From an uncultured Verrucomicrobia subdivision 3 bacterium (GTDB lineage Bacteria > Verrucomicrobiota > Verrucomicrobiia > Limisphaerales > UBA11358), in contig CAIRJF010000034.1 in the NCBI GenBank assembly GCA_903878805.1, positions 1 to 38,898 on the forward strand: 38,898 nt of DNA. The letters run 5' to 3'. Each line of letters begins with the position of its first letter. Position 1 is the first letter of the stretch. The position numbers were made by a program, and so were the translations under genes. Under the pieces are notes generated by a model. It worked only from the letters and a program-made list of their open reading frames with translations. It was not told the DNA's origin and did not search any database. Positions 14,956 to 22,685 of this stretch are shown here, piece after piece.

Positions 14956-16176
14956 ATGCCTGCCAACCCTGTCGCTCCAGAAAGCCAGCGCCTGATGTCG
15001 CTCGACGCGCTGCGCGGCTTCGACATGTTCTGGATCCTCGGCGCCGACTCGCTTGTCTATGCGCTGCACGGCCTCGCGCAGACCGCGCCGACGAAATTTC
15101 TCGCCACGCAGCTCGACCACGCGGAATGGGACGGCTTCCATTTCTACGATCTGATTTTTCCGCTGTTCGTTTTCATGATGGGCGTCTCGACGGTTTTTTC
15201 GCTGGAAAAAATTATCCTGCGCGAGGGCCGCAGCGCGGCAGTGAAGCGCGTGCTCCAGCGCGGAATTTTGCTCTTCATTATCGGCCTGATTTATTCCGGC
15301 GGCTTTACAAATCCGTGGCCGGACATGCGCCTGATGGGCGTGCTCAACCGCATTGCGCTCTGTTACACGTTCGGCGGGCTGCTGTTTGTTTTTCTCAACT
15401 GGCGCGCGCTGGCCGCCGTCGCCGTGGCGCTGCTGCTCGGCTATTGGGCGCTGCTCGCGCTTGTGCCGTTTCCCGACGTTCGCCCGGCCGGCTACAACGG
15501 CGTCGTCACCAAGGAAGCCGGATTCAAACAGCTTTCCGACATCAATCTGGCCAGCACGAACATCATCCGCGGTTCCTATGTCCAAGGCGTGAACCTCACC
15601 GATTATCTGGACCAAAAATATCTGCCCGGTCGCAAATACGACGGAACTTATGACCCCGAAGGCATCTTGAGCACGCTGCCGGCGCTTGTGACCGGGCTGC
15701 TGGGCATTTTCGCCGGCCGGTTTTTGCGCCACTCAAAATTGCCCGACCGGAAAAAAGTTTTGTGGCTGCTCGGCGCGGGCGCGGGCAGCGCGGCGCTCGG
15801 CTGGCTTTGGGGCGTCGAAATGCCCGTCATCAAAAAAATCTGGACCTCGTCCTACGTCCTCGTCGCTGGCGGCTACAGCGCGATGCTGCTGGGAGTGTTT
15901 TACTGGATCGTGGATGTGAAACAATGGCGCGCGTGGTGCCAGCCGTTCGTGTGGATTGGCATGAATCCGCTGACGATTTATCTGACGAGCAATTTCCTCG
16001 GCGGCCTTGGCTTCGAGAAGCTCGCGCGTCGGCTCGCGGGCGGCCCGGTGAAAAATTTCTTCGACTCCCACGTCGCCGCCGGCTTCGGCGACCTCGTCAT
16101 CGCCGCGATCACCGTGGCGCTGTTCGTCTGGTTCGCGCGATTTTTGTATCAGCGGAAAATTTTCCTACGCCTCTAG
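14956..16176 (+). CDS. HGSNAT-like transmembrane acetyltransferase (DUF5009/YeiB superfamily)
   Basis: The 406-residue polytopic membrane protein belongs with heparan-alpha-glucosaminide N-acetyltransferase. Hallmarks are LDALRGFDMFWILG in the first helix and LDHAEWDGFHFYDLIFPLFVF, where His55 corresponds to the acetyl-accepting histidine of the human enzyme. About ten helices follow, with loops such as LYSGGFTNPWPD. The human protein moves acetyl groups across the membrane from acetyl-CoA to terminal glucosamine, making the substrate of NAGLU. A GH89 NAGLU homologue lies 6.5 kb away, which suggests a matching role on periplasmic glycans. The last 68 bases overlap the convergent aminotransferase-like gene. 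Confidence 0.87.
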   Translation: MPANPVAPESQRLMSLDALRGFDMFWILGADSLVYALHGLAQTAPTKFLATQLDHAEWDGFHFYDLIFPLFVFMMGVSTVFSLEKIILREGRSAAVKRVLQRGILLFIIGLIYSGGFTNPWPDMRLMGVLNRIALCYTFGGLLFVFLNWRALAAVAVALLLGYWALLALVPFPDVRPAGYNGVVTKEAGFKQLSDINLASTNIIRGSYVQGVNLTDYLDQKYLPGRKYDGTYDPEGILSTLPALVTGLLGIFAGRFLRHSKLPDRKKVLWLLGAGAGSAALGWLWGVEMPVIKKIWTSSYVLVAGGYSAMLLGVFYWIVDVKQWRAWCQPFVWIGMNPLTIYLTSNFLGGLGFEKLARRLAGGPVKNFFDSHVAAGFGDLVIAAITVALFVWFARFLYQRKIFLRL

Positions 16177-17269
16177 GCCGGAACGCCGCCAGCGTGGCGA
16201 CCAATTTGCGCAAATGCGTCGGCGTATGTTCGCTGGAAATGACAAACCGGAAAATCCATTGGGCTGAAGCGGCGGAGTATTTTATCAGCGGCGGATAAAT
16301 TCCCGCCGCCAGCAGCCGCGTTTTCAATTCTTCGGTTTCCGCCGCTGCGAAATCCGGCAGCCGGACAATCGGTCCCGGCGTGTCGGCGATGTCCCAGCCT
16401 GCCGCGCGCAACTGCGTGCGGACGAAAAATAAATTTTCAAACAGCCGTCGGCGTCGCGCCGGTTCGCATCGCAAAATCTCCAGCGCCGCCAGCGCTGCGC
16501 CAGCCAGCGGCGGCGGCAACGGCGTCGTGCCGATGAATGATCGGCTGCTTGCGAGAATTTTTTCACGGAACGCGTGCGCCGCCAGCACCACGCCGCCGTA
16601 ACTGCCGAACGCCTTGCTCAACGTCGCGCACTGGATGATTTTTTCGCGGCCAACGCAAGCGAACTCCAGCGAGCCTTTGCCCGTTGCGCCGAGCACGCCC
16701 GCGCCGTGCGCGTCGTCCACCAGCACAATTCCGCCGGGCGGCAGGTGTTTCAAATAATCGCGCAGCGGTGCAACCGAGCCGTCGTGCGCAAACATTCCGT
16801 CGGTGAAAACGGCCGGCCGCGAATTTTTTCCAGAGTGGGAAATTGTTTTACGCAAATCCTCCGCGTCGCGATGCCGGAAAATTTTTATCGGGCAGCCGAG
16901 CATTTTGGCGGCGTCCACGAGCGCGCCATGTGCGAATTCATCAATCAGCGCATGGGTAAATTCTCCTGCCAGCGCTTGCGCCGCCGCGAGCGGCGCTAGG
17001 TAGCCGTCCGGCAGCAGCAACGCGGTCTCCGCGCCGAAATTTTTTGCCAGCGCCGTTTCGAGCCGCGTGTAAATCGGGTGGTTGCCGGTGGTGCGGCGCG
17101 AGGCGGCGACGTTCAAACCAGCTTCAGCCAAGGATTTTCTCGCGGCGGCGGCGAGCCGGGGGTCGCGCGCGAGGCGGAAGCAGTCGCAGCCGGAAAAATA
17201 AATCAGCGTGCGCCGCCGCCAACGCACTTGGTTGGTTCCGACGAATCGCAGCGCTTCCGGCTCGGTCAT
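16109..17269 (-). CDS. Alpha-oxoamine synthase / BioF-like PLP enzyme
   Basis: This fold-type I PLP enzyme resembles 8-amino-7-oxononanoate synthase (BioF). Visible signatures are LIYFSGCDCFRLA, AASRRTTGNHPIYTRLE, the cofactor Asp/His loop VDDAHGAGVLG and the Schiff-base lysine in TLSKAFGSYGG. It would condense an amino acid with an acyl-CoA. The short N-terminus and the CDCFRLA strand (BioF normally has NDYLGL) mark a divergent subgroup, so the substrate is uncertain. ATG 17269 is favoured; ATG 17335 would add 22 residues and lie 14 bp after dacB. It probably ends the epimerase-dacB operon. Its last 20 or so residues are Arg-rich and overlap the acetyltransferase gene antisense. Confidence 0.8.
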   Translation of the reverse strand: MTEPEALRFVGTNQVRWRRRTLIYFSGCDCFRLARDPRLAAAARKSLAEAGLNVAASRRTTGNHPIYTRLETALAKNFGAETALLLPDGYLAPLAAAQALAGEFTHALIDEFAHGALVDAAKMLGCPIKIFRHRDAEDLRKTISHSGKNSRPAVFTDGMFAHDGSVAPLRDYLKHLPPGGIVLVDDAHGAGVLGATGKGSLEFACVGREKIIQCATLSKAFGSYGGVVLAAHAFREKILASSRSFIGTTPLPPPLAGAALAALEILRCEPARRRRLFENLFFVRTQLRAAGWDIADTPGPIVRLPDFAAAETEELKTRLLAAGIYPPLIKYSAASAQWIFRFVISSEHTPTHLRKLVATLAAFRPRGVGKFSADTKIARTRRTAPR

Positions 17270-17349
17270 GGATTTATCATATTTCACTTCGGCGAAACCA
17301 CACGTCAGAAAATGTCGGGCGGCTTGCGCCAACATTCATTTCTTGAAAG

Positions 17350-18888
17350 TTAATCAGTCGAGCGTCCAGCAAAGTTGGCGAGCATCAAAATCAGCGGGTC
17401 AATTTCATCATGCCCGGTGCGGCCGGGCAGCGGATTGTAACGGTTCAACATGATGCTGAAAACCAGATGTTCGCCGGTGGCGGTGGTGACGTAGCCGGAC
17501 AGGGCGTGCGCCCAGCGCAGCGTGCCGGTCTTGGCGCGGACGTTGCCCGCGGCGGCGGTATTCTTGAGCCGATGGCGGAGCGAGCCATCCACGCCGGCGA
17601 TGGGCAGCGAGTCCGTGAACGCCGCCGCTTCGCGATGTTTCGACATGAATTGCAGCAGGGCGACCGTGGCGTTGGCGGTTGTGAGATTGTTGCGGGAAAC
17701 GCCGGAGCCTTCGTCAAAATGGATTTCGTCCACCGGCACGCCGGCGGCGGTGAGAAATGCGCGCAGCGCGGCCAGTCCGGCGTCTTCGGAACTCAACCAC
17801 GGCGGTGCGTTGGTGGCACGCGTCAATTCGCCGACGTCCGCAAGCAGCATGTCGGTTTCAAGATTTTGCGACGGTTTCATGAAGCTGCGCACGACCTCGC
17901 GCAACGGCGGCGACAGCACTTCGCCCAGTTTTACCGCCGATGAATTGATGGTGGACGTTTGCGGCCACGCCACGCCGTAGGCGCGGCCAGACACGCTGAC
18001 GCCATGCCGTGCCAGTGCGATCTTCAATGCGGCGGCAAACCAATCTGCTGGCTGCGGCACGACGGCGTCGAGAATTTCATCCGCGCCGTCTGCCGGCAAC
18101 TGGCCGAGGATGAAAATAATTTTTCCGCCGAGCGGATGAAACGTTTCGAGGTGGGCGGGAACATGGCTGCCGACCGTCAAAGTCTGGTTGCTAAAAATCA
18201 GTCCAGTGCCGGGCTGCAGCGGCGTGAGGATGCACGGGCTGCCGGGTGTTGCGCCGGGCGATACGCGGATTTGCGTGAGGTTGTCATTCAGCGTGAGTGC
18301 GGAAATTTCACCGACCTCGCCGTCGCGCAAATCGTCAATCGTCCAGCTTGAGCCGGTGGGCTGGCCGTGAAAGAAAGTGGCGTCGGCAATCAAATCTCCG
18401 CTCACGCGGCGCACGCCGGCGTTGGTGATGACGGCAATAAACGGGTCGAAGATGGTCCAAAAATTTGTGCCGAGCCGCCGACTGTTCCAGCTTGGATCGC
18501 CGCGCCCCATGACGATGAGGTCGCCCGCCAATCGACCGGAATGGCTGATTTTTCCAGCGGCATAGACAGGGGTGGCGATTTGGTAATCCCCGCCAAACTT
18601 GTCCAGGCCGAGTGCGCCAGTGTAAAGTTTGGTGTTCGAGGCGGGGCTCATCAACCGGTCGGCATGATGTTCAAACAGCGTTTTGCCCGTGCCGAGCGAG
18701 ACAATTTTGATGCCCCACAGCGCGCCGGAAAAACGCGGTTGCGCCAGGTGCGCTTCAATCTGATGGGTCAATTCGGACAACGACGTGGCGGCGTTTGTTT
18801 CGGTCGCGCACACGGCGTGCGTGGCGAGCCAGACCATCACCGCCAGCGGGTAAATGATGAGGTAGCGGTTGAATTTTTTCGCGTTCAT
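17350..18888 (-). CDS. dacB: D-alanyl-D-alanine carboxypeptidase/endopeptidase, PBP4 type
   Basis: The 512-residue product is a class C penicillin-binding protein that trims or cuts peptidoglycan cross-links. A signal peptide (LAVMVWLATHAVCA) leads into Ser84-x-x-Lys87 (SPASNTKLYTG). The Ser-x-Asn box is KPSQNLETDM, and KTG is in VRAKTGTLRWAHALSGYV. The long segment between the first two motifs, with its inserted domain, is typical of PBP4. It starts one base after the epimerase stop, so translation is probably coupled. Together they fit turnover of cell-wall peptides. Confidence 0.92.
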   Translation of the reverse strand: MNAKKFNRYLIIYPLAVMVWLATHAVCATETNAATSLSELTHQIEAHLAQPRFSGALWGIKIVSLGTGKTLFEHHADRLMSPASNTKLYTGALGLDKFGGDYQIATPVYAAGKISHSGRLAGDLIVMGRGDPSWNSRRLGTNFWTIFDPFIAVITNAGVRRVSGDLIADATFFHGQPTGSSWTIDDLRDGEVGEISALTLNDNLTQIRVSPGATPGSPCILTPLQPGTGLIFSNQTLTVGSHVPAHLETFHPLGGKIIFILGQLPADGADEILDAVVPQPADWFAAALKIALARHGVSVSGRAYGVAWPQTSTINSSAVKLGEVLSPPLREVVRSFMKPSQNLETDMLLADVGELTRATNAPPWLSSEDAGLAALRAFLTAAGVPVDEIHFDEGSGVSRNNLTTANATVALLQFMSKHREAAAFTDSLPIAGVDGSLRHRLKNTAAAGNVRAKTGTLRWAHALSGYVTTATGEHLVFSIMLNRYNPLPGRTGHDEIDPLILMLANFAGRSTD

Positions 18889-18889
18889 G

Positions 18890-19969
18890 CTAACGGGTCG
18901 GCAAATTTAAATCTTTCAATCGCGGGCCGACGCGCAGCCCATGTTTTTCCGTTGCGCCGGTGAAGGACAAAACTCCTTTTTCTGAACTCACGCCGACAAA
19001 AGGATCCGCTGCCAAAAGCAAATTTCCGTCCAGATCAAGATGGTCGGCGAGTTCGGCCAGATGCGCGGCGGCGCTGATGAGCACGCTGGTTTCAATCATG
19101 CAGCCGATCATGGTTTTTAATCCGGCCTTGCGCGCGGCGGCCAAAGTTTCATAAGCCATGCTGACGCCGCCGGTCTTGACGAGCTTCACGTTGACGCCGT
19201 GAAAACCTGCGGCGCAGCGCGGAATATCTTTGATCGTGTGGCACGATTCATCGGCGAACAACGGCAGCGGCGAACGCGCCTTGAGCCAGATTAAATCTGC
19301 ATCGGACGCATCGCGCGGCAGCGGCTGCTCGACGAACTGGATGTGCTTGTCCGTGGCCGCGAGCCATTCCAGCATCCGCAACGCCGCCTCCTTGGTTTGC
19401 CAGCCTTCGTTGGCGTCCACGCGCACGGGCTTGGCCGGCGCGGCCGCGCGCAGGGCGGAAAAATTTTCCCGGTCGCGCGCATCGCCGACCTTTAGCTTGA
19501 GGATGGGGTAAGGCGCGGCGTCCAAAACTTTTTTCCGGATCACGGTCGGCGTGTCAATCCCGATACTGAACGAAGTGACGTGCTGATTTTCGCGGAAGCC
19601 GAGGCCAAGGAAATCATGGAGCGGCTGGCCGGCTCGCTTGGCTGCGCCGTCGAGCAGCGCAAGATTCACCGCACACTTGGCGGCGACGGGCAGCCCCGGC
19701 ACGGTTTCGAGAAAGTTCATGCTGTGTGGCACGTCGGCAAATGTCAGCCTAGCCGCGTCAAGCTGGTGCAGACATTTCAGGACGCCCTCGACGTTTTCGC
19801 CATACAAGACGGAGGGCGCAGCCTCGCCGATGGCAGCGACGCCGTCCGTATCCGTGAGTCTTACGATGACAGTGCGGTGGGTGCGGGAACCTAGCGTGCT
19901 GGCGATTTTCCAGACATTGGCCAGTTGAAGGTCGCACGCGCTGGCGTTTAATTTCACCGCGAAATTCAA
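18890..19969 (-). CDS. Dipeptide epimerase (L-Ala-D/L-Glu epimerase), enolase superfamily
   Basis: The enzyme inverts the glutamate of L-Ala-D-Glu from murein peptides so that the dipeptide can be degraded. The mandelate-racemase/muconate barrel shows the KxK acid-base (LKLKVG, Lys158/160), metal ligands Asp185 in DANEGW, Glu214 in VEQPLP, Asp240-Glu241 in FADES, and the opposite-face KLVKTGG. Length (359) is normal. The first gene of a three-gene minus-strand operon, it is followed directly by a D,D-peptidase, which supports the murein-peptide assignment. Related dipeptide specificities cannot be excluded. Confidence 0.9.
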   Translation of the reverse strand: MNFAVKLNASACDLQLANVWKIASTLGSRTHRTVIVRLTDTDGVAAIGEAAPSVLYGENVEGVLKCLHQLDAARLTFADVPHSMNFLETVPGLPVAAKCAVNLALLDGAAKRAGQPLHDFLGLGFRENQHVTSFSIGIDTPTVIRKKVLDAAPYPILKLKVGDARDRENFSALRAAAPAKPVRVDANEGWQTKEAALRMLEWLAATDKHIQFVEQPLPRDASDADLIWLKARSPLPLFADESCHTIKDIPRCAAGFHGVNVKLVKTGGVSMAYETLAAARKAGLKTMIGCMIETSVLISAAAHLAELADHLDLDGNLLLAADPFVGVSSEKGVLSFTGATEKHGLRVGPRLKDLNLPTR

Positions 19970-20010
19970 ACATTTTTTCCACCGGATGCAAACGCATTGC
20001 GTGCGCGCCG

Positions 20011-20035
20011 ACCACCCTAAATTGGCTATAGTCGG
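20011..20035 (+). promoter_or_regulatory. Shared promoter/operator-like motif, copy B
   Basis: accaccctaaattgg followed by ctatag lies 87 bp before the pilin-like gene and 41 bp from the start of the divergent epimerase. Its first 15 bases equal copy A, and the second half (ggctat) is also in copy C before the other pilin-like gene. Confidence 0.5.
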
Positions 20036-20121
20036 CGCGGTCGCCGCCGTGCTTCAATGCACACGGGTGTAAATTTTTCATTAAAGTTGAAACCAATTTG
20101 AATCGCGGTGTTTGATAAAAA

Positions 20122-20778
20122 ATGAAGACGCGGAGAGCCTTCACGCTGGTAGAACTCTTGGTGGTTATTGCCATCATCGCCATTCTGGCGGCACTCCTGC
20201 TGCCGGCGCTCACGGGTGCCAAATCCCGTGCGTGGTCCGTCCGCTGCGTTTCCAACCTGCGCCAGATCGGCCTGGCCATGCGGATGTATGCCGATGATTT
20301 CAACGAGTTTTTTCCCGAATCCGGCACGGCGATTCCGTGGGGCACGGTGGACGTGTTGCCGCCGAATGGTTCGGGCAAGCCCAGTTGGATGGAGCAGCTG
20401 ATTTCCTTCACGGCCAACACCAATCTTTATCACTGCCCGGCGGATCAGAAATCCTCCTTCAGTTATTTCAACGGTGTGCGCGCCGCCTATGTCGCGCTCA
20501 GCTACAATCGCGGCTCCGTGAACGGCAAACTAATAATTTTGCCCGCTTATTTTGTGCTGGGCGGCGACACGGTGGATTTTAACCCGCTCGATGCGGACAA
20601 GGACGACTACGATCAAAATTGTGTAGGCGGCTCGGCCAACGGCATGCCCGCCCTCGCTTGGCAGACGCATAACTTGGGACAAAACCTCCTTTTCGCCGAC
20701 GGCCACGCCCGCTGGTTCAAAGGCTACGACACGAATGAGATGACTTTTCGCTACGACTCGCTTCACGGTTGGGAATGA
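20122..20778 (+). CDS. Pilin-like (pseudopilin) protein, H-X9-DG type
   Basis: The N-terminus [27 protein letters not shown] is a class III/prepilin signal: basic residues, a Phe after the cleavage point, Glu at position 5 of the mature chain and a long hydrophobic helix. The globular part holds [22 protein letters not shown] and, at the C-terminus, [10 protein letters not shown], the conserved DG-containing end of this family. Proteins of this type are exported and processed by prepilin peptidase, and probably assemble at the cell surface. They occur in very large numbers in Verrucomicrobia and Planctomycetes with unknown substrates. It stands alone, before a glycan operon. Confidence 0.92.
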   Translation: MKTRRAFTLVELLVVIAIIAILAALLLPALTGAKSRAWSVRCVSNLRQIGLAMRMYADDFNEFFPESGTAIPWGTVDVLPPNGSGKPSWMEQLISFTANTNLYHCPADQKSSFSYFNGVRAAYVALSYNRGSVNGKLIILPAYFVLGGDTVDFNPLDADKDDYDQNCVGGSANGMPALAWQTHNLGQNLLFADGHARWFKGYDTNEMTFRYDSLHGWE

Positions 20779-20800
20779 TTTTTGCGGGCGCGCAAAAATT

Positions 20801-20827
20801 GCCCCCTAATTCGGGGGGGATGGGCGG
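20801..20827 (+). promoter_or_regulatory. Shared promoter/operator-like motif, copy D
   Basis: Five C, taattc, seven G and then at form an almost palindromic site 58 bp before the glycan operon. It matches copy E (before nagB) in plan: C-run, AAT core, G-run, then AT. The two glycan loci may thus share a regulator. Confidence 0.5.
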
Positions 20828-20885
20828 AACCAGCCGAAGCGATACTATTTTGACAATTGCTGGCCAGCCTTAAATCATCCAAACC

Positions 20886-22685
20886 ATGACTGAAACGAAA
20901 ACTGACAGCTCCGATTTGGGTTACAACCGTTTCCTTCTCCTCGTCGCGGGTTTGGGCGGACTGCTTTTTGGCGTGGATGTCGGCATCATCTCCGGCGCGC
21001 TGCCATATCTTGAAGCCACTTCCGGTCTGAATGCAGGCCAGCTTTCCTTCATCGTCGCCGCCGTTTTGCTGGGCGGCGTCATTTCAACTTTGTTCGCCGG
21101 CGCGCTCGCGGATTTTTTCGGCCGCAAACCGATGATGATTTTTAGCGGGCTGCTTTTCGTGGCCAGCGTGCCGGCCATCGCGCTCTCGCACAGTTACGGC
21201 GCGCTGATTTTCGGTCGGCTGCTGCAAGGCGTCAGCGGCGGACTTATCGGCGTCGTGGTGCCGTTGTATCTGGCCGAGTGCCTCTCTGCGGCGGATCGCG
21301 GCAAAGGCACAGGTATTTTTCAATGGCTGCTTACGCTCGGCATCGTCGCGGCGGCGGTGATTGGATTTTATTTCAGCGGGCGCGTCGAGGAAGTGGCCAA
21401 ACTCGGTGACGCGCAAAAATTATTTGCGTTCAAGGACGCCGCGTGGCGCGGCATTTTCTGGGTGTCGCTGCCACCGGGAATTCTTTTTGTCATCGGCAGT
21501 TTTCTGGTTTCCGAATCGCCGCGCTGGCTGTTTCGGCGCGGCCAAACGGATGCTGCCCTGCGCGCGCTGCTGCGTTCGCGTTCCGACGAGCAGGCAAAAA
21601 TTGAATTGCAGGAAATGGCGGACATTGCCGAGACGGAGAAAAAATCGGCGAACGCCGCCGGAAAAAATTCCGAGTCGCTCTGGCAGCGCAAATACATTTT
21701 ACCGTTCGTGCTGGCGTGCATCATTCTGGCGTGCAACCAGGCCACCGGCGTCAATTCCATCATCGGTTACAACGCCACGATTCTCATTCAGGCTGGTTTG
21801 AGCGACAAGCAGGCGCACCTTGGCTACGTCATTCTTACCGCCGTTAATTTCTTGATGACCATCGCGGCCATTGCCCTAGTGGATCGCAAGGGCCGGAAAT
21901 TTTTGCTTTCTGTCGGTAGCGCGGGTGTCATCGTTTCGCTGCTCGCAGTTGGATTTATTTTTCACAAGACCGAGGCGCAACGGGTGGATGTGAAAGACCA
22001 AATTCAAACATTGGTCACTTCAAACCAAACCGCCGAAATCAAATTCAATAAAGAAACTGCGCCGGAGTTTTTGCTAAAAGAAATCAATAAAGCCATTGGG
22101 GATGGCAGCGCCCAAGTTGCAGTTCGGCCCGAAACGCTCATAGTGATTTATTCCTACGGCGATTTTCACGCCGCCACCAAAGTCGTCCGCTCCGATGACC
22201 TCGGTGCCGAACTGACGATTGATCGTGATAGTTGCGTGCCGGCCACCAAAGTTTCCGCCTTCTTCAAAAATCCTTTTGCCAATCTCGACGCCGCGCGGCT
22301 CGCGCCGTTAAAAATCGAGCACGCGCTCATCACGCCCGTGCCGTCCGCGCAAAACGGCTGGCTCACCGCGGTTTTGATTTATTTTTTCATGGCGTCGTTC
22401 GCCGTCGGCCCGGGCGTTTGCGTCTGGCTCGCGCTCTCCGAACTCATGCCCACGCGCATCCGCTCGAACGGCATGAGCTTCGCGCTGCTCATCAACATCG
22501 CCGTCTCCACAACCATCGCGGCGGTGTTTCTGCCAACCGTCGGCCAATACGGTTATTCCACGATGTTCTTCATTTTCGCCGGCTGCACGGTGGTTTATTT
22601 CATCACGGCGGCATTTTTTATGCCGGAGACCAAGGGGAAAACGCTGGAGCAAATTGAGGAACATTTTGAAGGGAAAAAGCGTTGA
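20886..22685 (+). CDS. Sugar-porter MFS transporter with long inserted periplasmic loop
   Basis: This first gene of the ten-gene glycan operon encodes a 12-helix sugar porter. The family marks are GGLLFGVDVGIISGALP in helix 1, DFFGRKP, SESPRWLF, GVNSIIGYNATIL in helix 7, DRKGRK and the C-terminal PETKGKTLEQIE. At 599 residues it is about 130 longer than usual. The extra stretch, about residues 360-490, lies between helices 9 and 10, on the periplasmic side, and contains QIQTLVTSNQTAEIKF and a beta-rich part. It probably imports a hexose or amino sugar freed by the downstream hydrolases. Its stop overlaps the next start by 4 bp. Confidence 0.93.
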   Translation: MTETKTDSSDLGYNRFLLLVAGLGGLLFGVDVGIISGALPYLEATSGLNAGQLSFIVAAVLLGGVISTLFAGALADFFGRKPMMIFSGLLFVASVPAIALSHSYGALIFGRLLQGVSGGLIGVVVPLYLAECLSAADRGKGTGIFQWLLTLGIVAAAVIGFYFSGRVEEVAKLGDAQKLFAFKDAAWRGIFWVSLPPGILFVIGSFLVSESPRWLFRRGQTDAALRALLRSRSDEQAKIELQEMADIAETEKKSANAAGKNSESLWQRKYILPFVLACIILACNQATGVNSIIGYNATILIQAGLSDKQAHLGYVILTAVNFLMTIAAIALVDRKGRKFLLSVGSAGVIVSLLAVGFIFHKTEAQRVDVKDQIQTLVTSNQTAEIKFNKETAPEFLLKEINKAIGDGSAQVAVRPETLIVIYSYGDFHAATKVVRSDDLGAELTIDRDSCVPATKVSAFFKNPFANLDAARLAPLKIEHALITPVPSAQNGWLTAVLIYFFMASFAVGPGVCVWLALSELMPTRIRSNGMSFALLINIAVSTTIAAVFLPTVGQYGYSTMFFIFAGCTVVYFITAAFFMPETKGKTLEQIEEHFEGKKR

